NCBI RefSeq assembly: GCF_003337415.1
Contig: NZ_QPJT01000001.1
Location: 202,418 to 266,417, forward strand
DNA from: Anaerobacterium chartisolvens
GTDB lineage: Bacteria > Bacillota > Clostridia > Acetivibrionales > DSM-27016
Length of the DNA: 64,000 bases
Reading direction: 5' to 3'
Shown: piece by piece, positions 47,640 through 55,298 of the stretch
Numbering within the stretch: position 1 is the stretch's first letter
Layout: the number at the start of each line of letters is the position of its first letter
Position numbers and translations under genes: made by a program
The notes under the pieces: model-generated
The model's database searches: none
The model's input: only the letters and a program-made list of their open reading frames with translations
Told to the model about the DNA's origin: nothing

Positions 47640-47981
47640 CTATTTTTTAGCTTTCAGCCTTGAGCTGTTTAAGTGCTTGGATAACTCCGATAAGTCCCCA
47701 TAATATTTCTCTACATCATGTTCTTCAATAAGCCCCAGCTTGATTTTATTCCCTATTTTAAGCTCAATAGCATTATAACTTAGGCCCAGACGCCTTCCCA
47801 AAAGGTAACAAATTAAAATAATGTTCGAAAGCGTTTCGGCGATAGAGTCACGAACCTCCTCCTTCATACCGTTGACCAGAACCTTAAAAAGGTTGGCTAT
47901 ATCGGTAAGAAGCTCACTCTTTAACCACTCTATGGTTTTAATATTCCTTGTAATATCTATTTCCCTGTCAAAAATAGCCAT
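47640..47981 (-). CDS. MazG-like family protein
   Basis: A 113-residue helical protein like the MazG-like family often found next to gdpP in Clostridia. Acidic helices (SIAETLSNIILICYLLGRRL, then ELKIGNKIKLGLIEEHD) resemble the MazG/dUTPase-like four-helix fold, but the EExxE metal motif is not clear, so pyrophosphatase activity is uncertain. The ATG follows GAGGTG. It sits 28 nt before gdpP in the same direction and is probably co-transcribed. Confidence 0.75.
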   Translation of the reverse strand: MAIFDREIDITRNIKTIEWLKSELLTDIANLFKVLVNGMKEEVRDSIAETLSNIILICYLLGRRLGLSYNAIELKIGNKIKLGLIEEHDVEKYYGDLSELSKHLNSSRLKAKK

Positions 47982-48103
47982 GCTTTCACCTCAAAATCAC
48001 TTTAGCCTTTGATTTTAATACAGCCGCCGCCATAATATTATACCATCGAAAGCACCTTTAATTGTGAATTTCCCAAATAAAAGCTCCATGCCTCTTTAAA
48101 CCG

Positions 48104-48937
48104 TCAGCCCGGGCTGTAAGGATATGACCCCAAAAATTTAAAAAAGGAAGTCTTTTTCTTAATCATTGTAAGAGCGTCCTTTACATCCTCATCACTTCTG
48201 TGGCCCACAACGTCAACAAAAAAAATGTACCTCCCCAACTGATTTTTAGCAGGCCTTGACTCAATTCTGGTCATATTTATATCCCAGAGGTTGAATATGT
48301 CAAGTATCCTGTACAGGCTTCCCGGCCTGTCCTCAGTCGAAAAAACAATTGATGTCTTGTCATGCCCTGTCCTTTCGCGGTCATCCCTTGACACAACAAT
48401 AAATCTCGTGGAATTGTTATCCCCATCCTGAATGTTATGTGCAAGTATATCAAGTCCATAGGCCTCGGCAGCCGCAGCCGACCCTATAGCCGCTAAGCCC
48501 CCTCCAAGCATGGCAACCTCATTTGCCGCGCCCGCAGTGCTGTAAACACATTTCACCTCCGCATTCGGAAAACAGGAATTTATATATTTCCTGCACTGTC
48601 CTATCGGCTGAGGATGCGACAGTATTTGTTTTATATCCTCAATTTTAGTTCCCTTTTTAGCCATGAGGTTTTGCTTTATATTCATAACCTCTTCGCCCTT
48701 GATTTTAAGATCTACGTCTGCCGCAATTATATCAAGCGTAACGCTTACGGCTCCTTCAATAGAGTTTTCTATAGGAACTATAGCCTCATCTATTTCACCG
48801 TTATGTACCCCATATAATATGTCAGGTATAGATGCATACCCATGTATGGAATATGCACATAAATTCCCCCCGGCATACTTAAGCAGGGCCTCATGGGAAA
48901 ATGTTCCCTCAGGCCCCAGATAGCCTATTCTTACCAT
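48104..48937 (-). CDS. pheA: Prephenate dehydratase
   Basis: A 277-residue enzyme that turns prephenate into phenylpyruvate for phenylalanine synthesis. The catalytic domain (about 1-180) has GYLGPEGTFSHEA, PIENSIEGAV and the terminal STRFIVVSR (TRF). A C-terminal ACT domain (about 190-277) with GSLYRILDIF and the ESRPAK site gives feedback control by Phe. The ATG follows AAGAGGT. It is probably the core Phe pathway and lies 15 kb from the island PheRS genes, with no sign of linkage. Confidence 0.96.
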   Translation of the reverse strand: MVRIGYLGPEGTFSHEALLKYAGGNLCAYSIHGYASIPDILYGVHNGEIDEAIVPIENSIEGAVSVTLDIIAADVDLKIKGEEVMNIKQNLMAKKGTKIEDIKQILSHPQPIGQCRKYINSCFPNAEVKCVYSTAGAANEVAMLGGGLAAIGSAAAAEAYGLDILAHNIQDGDNNSTRFIVVSRDDRERTGHDKTSIVFSTEDRPGSLYRILDIFNLWDINMTRIESRPAKNQLGRYIFFVDVVGHRSDEDVKDALTMIKKKTSFFKFLGSYPYSPG

Positions 48938-49182
48938 AAATACCTCTTACCCGAAGCAAACTCCCTCTTTAGTAGCATTAAGGGGCTAAATAATATAATA
49001 ACACTAATCTCTTATTTTTCCAACCCGGTATTTTAAGATCGGGTGCATAAATTATATCTGACACAGCATTTCGGGAAATCGCCATAGGGATTACAATTGA
49101 AGCACCTTTTTCACATAACAGCATAATTATCCAAAAAAATGGTTAAAAAGAGCCAATATATTATGGCGTTTTATTCCAAATC
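48938..49182. other. Intergenic region before repeat B, no gene seen
   Basis: The gap from pheA to rpsR (48938-49522) holds this plain AT-rich stretch, repeat B (49183-49388) and the bidirectional terminator at 49445. The first 245 bp show no promoter or gene that can be supported. Confidence 0.5.
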
Positions 49183-49388
49183 CAGATTTTTAATAAGCTC
49201 CCTATCTATCTTCCCCTCACTTCGAGGGGAAGGAAAAGAAGGTCCATGTAGGACTTGTAGGATGTCTTCTCATTTCTTTCGCTAGCTGCTTTACATGTGC
49301 CTGCGTTGTTCTTCTCATTTTCTTCTCCAGCGCCCTTCTTTTTCTTCCCCTCAATGTGAGGGGAAGATAGAAGGGGAGTTAAAATCTG
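49183..49388. repeat. Inverted-repeat element, family B (MITE-like)
   Basis: About 206 bp with long imperfect inverted ends. The outer arms are CAGATTTT (49183) and AAAATCTG (ending 49388). Inside are CTATCTTCCCCTCAC and GTGAGGGGAAGATAG, then GGGGAAGGAAAAGAAGG and CCTTCTTTTTCTTCCCC. Each end is itself a hairpin (CTTCCCCTC/GAGGGGAAG). It has no coding capacity and lies between two operons. No target-site duplication is certain. Confidence 0.75.
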
Positions 49389-49444
49389 CATTTTCGTTAC
49401 TTAAATTAAATACACCCTTTAAGATCTTCTGACTTAATATAAAT

Positions 49445-49483
49445 AAAATCCCGGATTTTAATTTAGAAAAAATCCGGGATTTT
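49445..49483. terminator. Bidirectional terminator after rpsR
   Basis: A 15-bp perfect stem (AAAATCCCGGATTTT at 49445-49459, AAAATCCGGGATTTT at 49469-49483) with T-runs on both sides. It ends the rpsF-ssb-rpsR operon on the minus strand. Confidence 0.85.
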
Positions 49484-49522
49484 TTGAGTCCTTGCAAATA
49501 TATAAAATTAATATATTTTAAT

Positions 49523-49813
49523 TTATTCCGAAGTATACGGAAGCAAGGCAATATGTCTTGCTCTCTTTATTGCAATAGTAAGCTGGCGCTGGTGCTTTGC
49601 ACAATTACCGGATATTCTTCTGGGAAGTATTTTACCTCTTTCGGAAACATATTTCCTTATTTTTGCAACTTCCTTGTAGTCTATATCGGTAACTTTATCT
49701 ATACAGAAGGAGCAAACCTTTTTCTTCGCCCTTCTCATTTTCATTCCGCCTCTGCCCTCGCCCTTGTCGTAAGAGTCTCTTGGACCGCTTCGTTCTCTCT
49801 TTCCTCCCGGCAT
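49523..49813 (-). CDS. rpsR: 30S ribosomal protein S18
   Basis: A 96-residue S18 with the usual zinc-site remnant VCSFC and the conserved core [19 protein letters not shown]. It has a longer, Lys/Arg/Gly-rich N-terminus, as in many Clostridia. The ATG at 49813 follows AGGAGGG; an upstream in-frame start at 49846 is not supported. It binds S6 on the platform of the small subunit. It is the last gene of the rpsF-ssb-rpsR operon. Confidence 0.95.
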   Translation of the reverse strand: MPGGKRERSGPRDSYDKGEGRGGMKMRRAKKKVCSFCIDKVTDIDYKEVAKIRKYVSERGKILPRRISGNCAKHQRQLTIAIKRARHIALLPYTSE

Positions 49814-49891
49814 GATAAAAACCCTCCTTTCATAATGGCACTGCATACTGTACAGCCTGCCACGTTAAATTACACTAATAATAAATACATG

Positions 49892-50308
49892 TTAAAACGG
49901 CAGTTCATCATCGTCATCCAAAGGATAAAAACCATCATTCTGGCTGGGCTCACCTACCGCCGTATTCCTTGAGGGCGGAGCATCACTCCTTTTGCTGTCT
50001 GCAAAATATGCCTCCTCAGCAACAACCTCTGTGGCATAATGCTTTTTACCCTCATTGTCATCCCAGGATCTGGTCTGTATTGGGCCTATAACAGCGATTC
50101 TGCTTCCCTTTTGAAAATACTTTGAGCAGAATTCTCCTGTCTTGCCAAACGAAACTACGGGTATAAAGTCAGCCTGCTTCTCCTCCCCCTGCTTCTGAAA
50201 CCTTCTGTCTATAGCGACAGTGAACCTGCAGACGGCAATATTGCTGCTGGAGGAGTATCTCAGCTCAGGATCTTTAGTAAGTCTTCCCATTAAAATAGCT
50301 TTATTCAT
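49892..50308 (-). CDS. ssb: Single-stranded DNA-binding protein
   Basis: A 138-residue SSB: OB fold at about 1-105 (NKAILMGRLTKDPELRYS) and an acidic disordered tail ending DDDDELPF, the partner-docking tip. It protects single-stranded DNA at forks and in repair. The ribosome site is AGGGTGG. It is transcribed with rpsF and rpsR as in most Firmicutes. Confidence 0.97.
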   Translation of the reverse strand: MNKAILMGRLTKDPELRYSSSSNIAVCRFTVAIDRRFQKQGEEKQADFIPVVSFGKTGEFCSKYFQKGSRIAVIGPIQTRSWDDNEGKKHYATEVVAEEAYFADSKRSDAPPSRNTAVGEPSQNDGFYPLDDDDELPF

Positions 50309-50317
50309 AAAACCACC

Positions 50318-50605
50318 CTATTTTTCCTTCTTAATAACTATATACTTAATGATTCCCTCGGTTATTTTGTAGATTCTTTCAAGCTCCTGGGGGAAAGACG
50401 GCTCGGCACTAAAATCAGCTAAAACATAATAGCCGTCGTTAATGTCATCTATAGGATATGCCAATCTTCTTTTGCCCCATTCATCAATATTCTCGAGTTG
50501 GGCAGAGGTCTCCAGCAAATTTTTAAACTTCTCTACAAGAGCCTTTACATTCTCTTCCCCAATCTCAGAGCTAATGATGAAAATGGTTTCATATTTGTTC
50601 ATCAT
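50318..50605 (-). CDS. rpsF: 30S ribosomal protein S6
   Basis: A 95-residue S6 with the family start NKYETIFII and the WGKRRLAYPI loop. It binds S18 in the small subunit. The ATG-ATG at 50605 follows GGAGGTGAAG. It is the first gene of the operon behind a clear promoter (50676-50704). Confidence 0.97.
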   Translation of the reverse strand: MMNKYETIFIISSEIGEENVKALVEKFKNLLETSAQLENIDEWGKRRLAYPIDDINDGYYVLADFSAEPSFPQELERIYKITEGIIKYIVIKKEK

Positions 50606-50633
50606 TCGACTTCACCTCCTTCCGGACTAAACG

Positions 50634-50704
50634 GCTCCGCATTTAAAATTGCAGAGCAAGGATTCACAAATAGGTATTTTATCACACTGCTTCAAATTAC
50701 ACAA
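50634..50704 (-). promoter_or_regulatory. Promoter and leader hairpin of rpsF
   Basis: Minus strand: TTGTGT (50704-50699), 17 nt ending in TGA, TAAAAT (50681-50676). The leader contains a hairpin (GCTCTGCA / TGCGGAGC, about 50634-50659) followed by CCG-rich sequence before the ribosome site. This position fits the S6:S18-binding leader known in many bacteria, but the match was not tested. Confidence 0.5.
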
Positions 50705-50763
50705 GAAAAATTTTTAGAACACACCTAAAATATGATAAAATTCTTTCCCTAAGTATAATTTTA

Positions 50764-50786
50764 TGGTATAATTTTATGGTATACTT
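50764..50786 (+). promoter_or_regulatory. Tandem extended -10 promoters before manA
   Basis: TGGTATAAT (50764-50772) and TGGTATACT (50778-50786), both TGn-type, within a short direct repeat ATTTTATGGTATA. Either could drive manA, about 150 nt downstream. The remainder of the 50606-50934 gap shows nothing else. Confidence 0.5.
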
Positions 50787-50934
50787 TTAGCAATGATAGA
50801 TTTGTTCTTTGTTGATTTCTGTCACTTTATATTTATTTTTCAATAAATATTTTTGCCGTTTTAACAGGCTTATAAACACTAACTCGGGAATTTTTAAAAT
50901 TTTTCCCCGCACACAGCTTTTTGGAGGCTTAAAC

Positions 50935-51996
50935 ATGTTATATCCGTTAAAATTCAATGCTGTTTTTAAAGACTACATATGGGGAGGGAGAAACTTTCAA
51001 AAGCTAGGAAAGCGTCTTCCTGAAGGAATAGTAGCCGAGAGCTGGGAAATTTCCTGTCACCCCGACGGGGTAAGCACAGTGGCAAATGGATCATATGAGG
51101 GCTTGCCCCTTCCCGGGCTTGTAAAAAAACTAGGAAGGAAGCTGATAGGGTGTGAGCTTCCAGACAGTGCCCTTGAGAAATTCCCCTTACTCGTTAAGCT
51201 TATTGACGCCAATGACAAGCTGTCTGTGCAGGTTCATCCCGAAGATCAATACGCTGCAGTCAACGAAAATGGAGAGCTTGGCAAAAACGAAATGTGGTAT
51301 ATAATTTCCGCCAAGCCGGGAGCAAAGCTTATATACGACATAGCTCCAGGCGTAACAAAGGCTTCCTTTGCAAAGGCTGTCGGGAAAAATAAAATTGAAG
51401 CCTGCTTAAAATACATTGAGGTTTTTCCCGGAGATTTTTTAAACATCCCGGCAGGGCTGGTACATGCAATAGGTGAGGGAATTGTCCTTGCGGAAATCCA
51501 GCAAACCTCGAACACCACCTATAGGTTATATGACTATAACCGCACGGATAAGAACGGAAATAAAAGAACTCTCCACATAGAAAAGGCTCTGGATGTCATA
51601 GACTTCGACGGAGCCGGCAGAAAAGAAAAATACCAAGGCCTGAGCATAAAAATAGCCGAAAGCTGTTATAAGACATACAAGATAGCGAATAAATATTTTT
51701 GTGTGGAGCTATATGATATAAATGGAACTATAGAGGAAAATGCCGACGGGAGCAGGTTTTGCCTGTATGTATTTATTGAAGGGGAAGGCCGGATAGAATA
51801 TCAAGGGGGAGCAGAGTATGTCAGTCAGGGTCAGTCGGTTCTTATTCCCGCCTTTATGGGAGGCTACCACATACGAGGCAATCTGAAGGCGCTTAAATCA
51901 TATGTTCCCGATCTTAATAAAAATGTACTTGAGCCTTTAGAAAATGCCGGCTACTCAAAGGAAGATATCTTTAAAAATGTAAGCGGGTTGGAATAG
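50935..51996 (+). CDS. manA: Mannose-6-phosphate isomerase, class I
   Basis: A 353-residue zinc isomerase that interconverts mannose-6-P and fructose-6-P. Zinc ligands lie in VQVHPEDQYA (about 98) and KNEMWY, then VHAIGEGIVLAEIQQTS. The active-site Arg is in YRLYDYNR. The ATG at 50935 is 8 nt after GGAGG. It links fructose-6-P metabolism with surface mannose sugars. It lies 60 nt before the amidase gene, so the two may be one unit. Confidence 0.94.
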   Translation: MLYPLKFNAVFKDYIWGGRNFQKLGKRLPEGIVAESWEISCHPDGVSTVANGSYEGLPLPGLVKKLGRKLIGCELPDSALEKFPLLVKLIDANDKLSVQVHPEDQYAAVNENGELGKNEMWYIISAKPGAKLIYDIAPGVTKASFAKAVGKNKIEACLKYIEVFPGDFLNIPAGLVHAIGEGIVLAEIQQTSNTTYRLYDYNRTDKNGNKRTLHIEKALDVIDFDGAGRKEKYQGLSIKIAESCYKTYKIANKYFCVELYDINGTIEENADGSRFCLYVFIEGEGRIEYQGGAEYVSQGQSVLIPAFMGGYHIRGNLKALKSYVPDLNKNVLEPLENAGYSKEDIFKNVSGLE

Positions 51997-52056
51997 CGGC
52001 ACCTAACAATATTCCTGAAATATATAAGTAAATGCTGTAAGGAGGTGATTGTAATT

Positions 52057-52965
52057 ATGCCGATAAGGCTGAAGAAGAAAGGGGTTTTTACCTTAAGCAT
52101 ATTTATATGCATTTTTCTTATACTTGTAACTGCCATAATTGCCCTGGCCTCCCCTCGCGCCGATGTGCTGAAAAAGGGCATGGACGGGGCACAGGTGCTT
52201 CAGCTTCAAAAGGATTTAAAGCTTCTGGGCTTTTTTGATGTTGATCCCACAGGCTATTTCGGCGATATAACAGAAGCCTCGGTAATCAAGTTCCAGAAGA
52301 AATATAATATAATCACTACCGGAAAAGCAGGCCCTATAACACTGTCACAAATAGAAAAGCTCAAAAAGAAAAACAAGCCTCTGGCTAAAATCGTAATCGA
52401 TCCCGGACATGGCGGCATTGACGAGGGAGCGTCCAAAGGGGGTGTGGTTGAAAAGGAGGTTACTCTTGATATATCAAAAAGGCTTCAGGAGCGTTTGCTT
52501 TTGAGCAACTATGAAGTCGTGATGACTAGAGAAACCGACAAAAGCCTTGACAGCCTGTGCAGCAAAAACTATCCCCGTGAAAAGAAGGACCTGGATGCAA
52601 GAGTAAGCATTATAAACAGCAGCAAGGCCAAGCTTTTTGTGAGCGTCCATATCAACAGCCTTCCTGAAGACCCCGGCATAAGCGGATCAATAGTGTTTTA
52701 TAACTCACGGAGCAGAGAATCCAAAGCTCTGGCCTCCAGCATCCAAAAAGCGCTGAATGCCATAGATGTAAACGGTAAAAAAAGAAGGCAGAACGACATA
52801 CAATCAGCAAATTTTTATGTTTTAAAGCATTCCGATATACCGGGTGTACTGGTAGAAACTGCATTTGTCACAAACAGCAGCGAACGAAGCCTGCTAAAGC
52901 AGGAGCAATTCAGAGAAAATCTGGCTAAGGCAATTATGGAAGGGATAACGCGCTCAGGGCTGTGA
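52057..52965 (+). CDS. N-acetylmuramoyl-L-alanine amidase with peptidoglycan-binding domain
   Basis: A 302-residue cell-wall hydrolase. An N-terminal membrane/signal segment (about 10-32) is followed by a PG-binding-1 domain (about 37-100, GMDGAQVLQLQ, FGDITEASVIKFQ). The AmiC-type Amidase_3 catalytic domain (about 112-300) has zinc ligands in DPGHGGIDEG, E of KEVTLDIS, SVHINS and the catalytic Glu in VLVETAFVTN. The ATG at 52057 is 11 nt from GGAGG; the GTG at 52045 overlaps that site. It could act in growth or spore cortex turnover (CwlD-like). Confidence 0.92.
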   Translation: MPIRLKKKGVFTLSIFICIFLILVTAIIALASPRADVLKKGMDGAQVLQLQKDLKLLGFFDVDPTGYFGDITEASVIKFQKKYNIITTGKAGPITLSQIEKLKKKNKPLAKIVIDPGHGGIDEGASKGGVVEKEVTLDISKRLQERLLLSNYEVVMTRETDKSLDSLCSKNYPREKKDLDARVSIINSSKAKLFVSVHINSLPEDPGISGSIVFYNSRSRESKALASSIQKALNAIDVNGKKRRQNDIQSANFYVLKHSDIPGVLVETAFVTNSSERSLLKQEQFRENLAKAIMEGITRSGL

Positions 52966-52989
52966 AAACTATTTTGTATTTTCCCATTG

Positions 52990-53850
52990 CTATGCAATTT
53001 CGGACACAGCCGCGCCCTCCGCGACAATTATAGGGTGTTTCTCCTTCTTAGCCTTGGTAGAGGCAAGGCTTGCCGTATTAATCATCTCCATCACACTTTT
53101 AATATGACTGCCTTCCTTATTTTCATAATTGCCATTGCCTGCAATACCCACAGAGGCCGATACTTTAATATCTTTATAAAATCTGGTGCCTGAAACCTCT
53201 TTTAAGAAGTTCTCCGCAATAATTCTGCTTTGATCCGCTCCATTAGGATCCAGTATAACAAATTCATCCCCTCCAAATCTGCAGAGGTATGCTTTTTGGG
53301 ATACAACACGCTTTAATATCCCCGCCATCTCTTTTAAGATCATGTTTCCCGTAGTGTGCCCGTATTCCTTATTTATATATCCAAACCTATCCATGTCAAT
53401 AAATATGAAGCTTATTTCAACGCCGCCCTCTAAAAGCTCTACAGCTTTCTGGTAAACATATTCCGCCTTATAAAGGCCCGTCAGAAGATCGGTATGCTTC
53501 CCCAGCTCATAGTAAAGCTTGGCACGTGTAACAACCCCCACGAGCTTTTCCTTATTCAGCACAAGCAGTCTCTCAATTTTATGCTTTTCCATCTTCTGTC
53601 TGGCATCCCACACCGATATATCAGGTGTAACAAAAATAACCTTCCTTGACATGGCATCGGCAACAATTCTGTTGGGATGGGAATTTCGTATGTCCTTAGA
53701 GGTTACTATGCCGACAATTCTGCTGTCATCTACCACAGGAAGACATCCTATTGAGTACTTGTCCATAAGCCTCTGAGCCTTGCACAATCCGTCCTCTGCG
53801 TTAACTGTTACTACATCTCTCGTCATAATATTTGAAATATCCGATATCAT
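52990..53850 (-). CDS. CBS-pair and GGDEF domain protein (diguanylate cyclase)
   Basis: A 286-residue cytoplasmic protein: two CBS motifs (about 1-120) and a GGDEF domain (about 125-275) with RFGGDEF intact, preceded by TDLLTGLY. CBS pairs bind adenine nucleotides, so cyclic-di-GMP synthesis may respond to energy or SAM-like ligands. No RxxD inhibitory site is obvious. The ATG overlaps the upstream small gene as ATGA, which shows tight coupling. The HD-GYP protein at 37 kb could degrade its product. Confidence 0.9.
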   Translation of the reverse strand: MISDISNIMTRDVVTVNAEDGLCKAQRLMDKYSIGCLPVVDDSRIVGIVTSKDIRNSHPNRIVADAMSRKVIFVTPDISVWDARQKMEKHKIERLLVLNKEKLVGVVTRAKLYYELGKHTDLLTGLYKAEYVYQKAVELLEGGVEISFIFIDMDRFGYINKEYGHTTGNMILKEMAGILKRVVSQKAYLCRFGGDEFVILDPNGADQSRIIAENFLKEVSGTRFYKDIKVSASVGIAGNGNYENKEGSHIKSVMEMINTASLASTKAKKEKHPIIVAEGAAVSEIA

Positions 53851-54197
53851 AGCTCTATAGAGGTGCTGACATGAAGTACAATATTTAGCTGCGCCTTAAT
53901 AATGGTAGATTCATTAGCAACCTTGCCTCCTTCATCAAGAATCAGTTGTACCAGCCTGTCCTTGCTTATCATGCTTGTAAGGGATTTTCTGATAACGACA
54001 GCCTCAATAACAGGGTGCTCAATTTCAACAATCTCATACTGCTCGGGCGAAAGTATGTCAACCATTCTTCTTGCAGCCTCAGGCCCTATGGGAGCTCTTT
54101 TTCCTACAATCAACGCATCCTGCATGGGCGGGATTTCGAACTCAGACAGGCGCATGTTTATTTCAGCTCTTTTTATCTTATCATTAAAATTGTTCAT
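53847..54197 (-). CDS. Small protein of unknown function coupled to the CBS-GGDEF gene
   Basis: A 116-residue soluble protein not recognised. It has a helical N-terminus (DKIKRAEINMRLSEFE), an alpha/beta region (ALIVGKRAPIGPEAARRMVDIL) and a predicted beta-rich C-terminus. The ATG at 54197 follows GGAGAAATGCT. A longer frame from 54368 also has GGGAG before it, but its extra 57 residues look non-coding. It overlaps the CBS-GGDEF start as ATGA, so it is a candidate regulator or partner of that cyclase. Confidence 0.65.
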   Translation of the reverse strand: MNNFNDKIKRAEINMRLSEFEIPPMQDALIVGKRAPIGPEAARRMVDILSPEQYEIVEIEHPVIEAVVIRKSLTSMISKDRLVQLILDEGGKVANESTIIKAQLNIVLHVSTSIEL

Positions 54198-54537
54198 AGC
54201 ATTTCTCCGTAAACATAAATATCTGATCTGATATATAATACTATCATAGTATAACCTATTATGTCTACTGCTATACAACACATCTGAAATAAATACAACG
54301 AATAACAGAGACGCCTGTGTAAGCCTTTCAACACAGATATTTCTGTTATTTACAAGCTGTTTTTCCATATCTTCTCCCGTATATTTCCGCTATTGTTAAG
54401 CTCTTTTATCTTTCGTTAAAATCCGTTTGTATAGCTCCCCATTTATATATTGATTATAGTATGAAAGTAGACATAATTCTATTTATTTAGCGTTAAAAAC
54501 AAGTTAAATTTTACATAAGCAGACACAGGGTTAAGAA
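54198..54537. other. Intergenic region upstream of the small coupled gene
   Basis: About 340 bp. A weak promoter (TAGACA, 18 nt, TAGTAT) lies near 54230-54270 on the minus strand. Nothing else is recognised. Confidence 0.45.
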
Positions 54538-54579
54538 AATAATAGCTTTAAGACTGTCCACAGTCTTAAAGCTATTATT
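54538..54579. terminator. Terminator of the tRNA cluster
   Basis: A perfect 19-bp inverted repeat (arms 54538-54556 and 54561-54579, 4-nt loop) with a TTTTCTT tail on the minus strand, right after tRNA-Val. Confidence 0.88.
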
Positions 54580-54581
54580 TA

Positions 54582-54657
54582 TGGTGGGCACTATAGGGCT
54601 CGAACCTATGACCCCCTGCTTGTAAGGCAGGTGCTCCCCCAGCTGAGCTAAGCGCCC
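54582..54657 (-). tRNA. tRNA-Val (TAC), CCA encoded
   Basis: A 76-nt cloverleaf on the minus strand: acceptor GGGCGCT/AGTGCCC plus ACCA, anticodon loop CTTACAA (TAC) between CCTGC and GCAGG, T-loop TTCGAGC. Last of three tRNAs in one transcript. Confidence 0.96.
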
Positions 54658-54662
54658 GTATT

Positions 54663-54741
54663 AGAGATGAGATGTGAGAAATCAGACATTAACAAAAAAC
54701 AGCATTAGCTTCTCACCTCTAACTTCTCACATCTCACCTCT
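54663..54741. repeat. Inverted repeat in the tRNA-Val/tRNA-Glu spacer
   Basis: 18-bp arms (AGAGATGAGATGTGAGAA at 54663-54680, TTCTCACATCTCACCTCT at 54724-54741, one mismatch). They fill the whole spacer between two tRNA genes and could form a hairpin for processing or be an inserted small repeat. Confidence 0.6.
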
Positions 54742-54744
54742 AGT

Positions 54745-54819
54745 TGGTGACCCATAGGGGAGTCGAACCCCTGTTATCGCCGTGAAAGGGCGGTGTCTTG
54801 ACCACTTGACCAATGGGCC
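54745..54819 (-). tRNA. tRNA-Glu (TTC), CCA encoded
   Basis: A 75-nt cloverleaf on the minus strand: acceptor GGCCCAT/ATGGGTC plus ACCA, anticodon loop CTTTCAC (TTC) between CCGCC and GGCGA-type arm bases, T-loop TTCGACT. Confidence 0.95.
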
Positions 54820-54823
54820 ATTA

Positions 54824-54900
54824 TGGTAGCGGCGGTTGGACTTGAACCAACGACCCTGCGGGTATGAACCGCATGCTCTAGCCAGCTGAGCCACGCCGCC
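54824..54900 (-). tRNA. tRNA-Met (CAT), elongator-like
   Basis: A 77-nt cloverleaf on the minus strand: acceptor GGCGGCG/CGCCGCT plus ACCA, anticodon stem TGCGG/CCGCA around CAT, T-loop TTCAAGT. It lacks the three consecutive G-C pairs of an initiator tRNA. A tRNA-Ile(CAT) that TilS would modify cannot be fully excluded. Confidence 0.9.
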
Positions 54901-54989
54901 ATAATGCACGTAACCAACGCGCTTTTATATTATAGCCGATAGCCTGATGAAAAGTCAAGAAAAAGTTTAATGTTTCAGAAACGATATTT

Positions 54990-55178
54990 TTAAGATCCCG
55001 GAAGCTTTACCGAACGTGCAAATCCTTTTATCCTAATCCACTCATTTATAATTTCGTCAAGCTTCTGACTTAAAGACAGTACCCTGTCGTACTCCATAAA
55101 TCCTTTTTGTCCTAAAAGAAGATTCATTTCCTCCTGAAGCGATCTTATTTCATCATTAACTGCTGCGTACTCTCTCAT
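54990..55178 (-). CDS. Spo0E-like sporulation phosphatase
   Basis: A 62-residue helical hairpin protein of the Spo0E family, which removes phosphate from Spo0A~P and so delays sporulation. The hallmark SQKLDEIINEW (SxxLDxxI) is intact and lies about residue 37. The ATG follows GAGGTAG at about 6 nt. Length is typical (50-90). It stands alone between the tRNA cluster and the rhomboid gene. It supports the view that the host forms spores. Confidence 0.85.
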   Translation of the reverse strand: MREYAAVNDEIRSLQEEMNLLLGQKGFMEYDRVLSLSQKLDEIINEWIRIKGFARSVKLPGS

Positions 55179-55298
55179 AAATGCTACCTCATCATTTGCA
55201 AATTTTTATATACTTCTCAGATCGATTACAAGAATTATATCAAAGCAAGCAATTTAATGTCAAGTATTGTAAAATAATATTTTCAGATTAAAATGCTT

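Noticed and set aside
48104..48937. pheA as part of the Phe-synthetase island system
   Set aside because: It is 15 kb away, in a core-gene block with normal composition; a shared substrate is not enough evidence.
49206..49391. A 61-codon minus-strand frame
   Set aside because: It lies wholly in the inverted-repeat element and its protein is simple charged sequence.
51997..52056. Cyclic-di-AMP (ydaO) riboswitch before the amidase
   Set aside because: The gap is only 60 nt, too small for the aptamer.
54198..54368. 57-residue N-terminal extension of the small gene at 53847
   Set aside because: It has a passable ribosome site, but its residues look non-coding and the ATG at 54197 has its own site.
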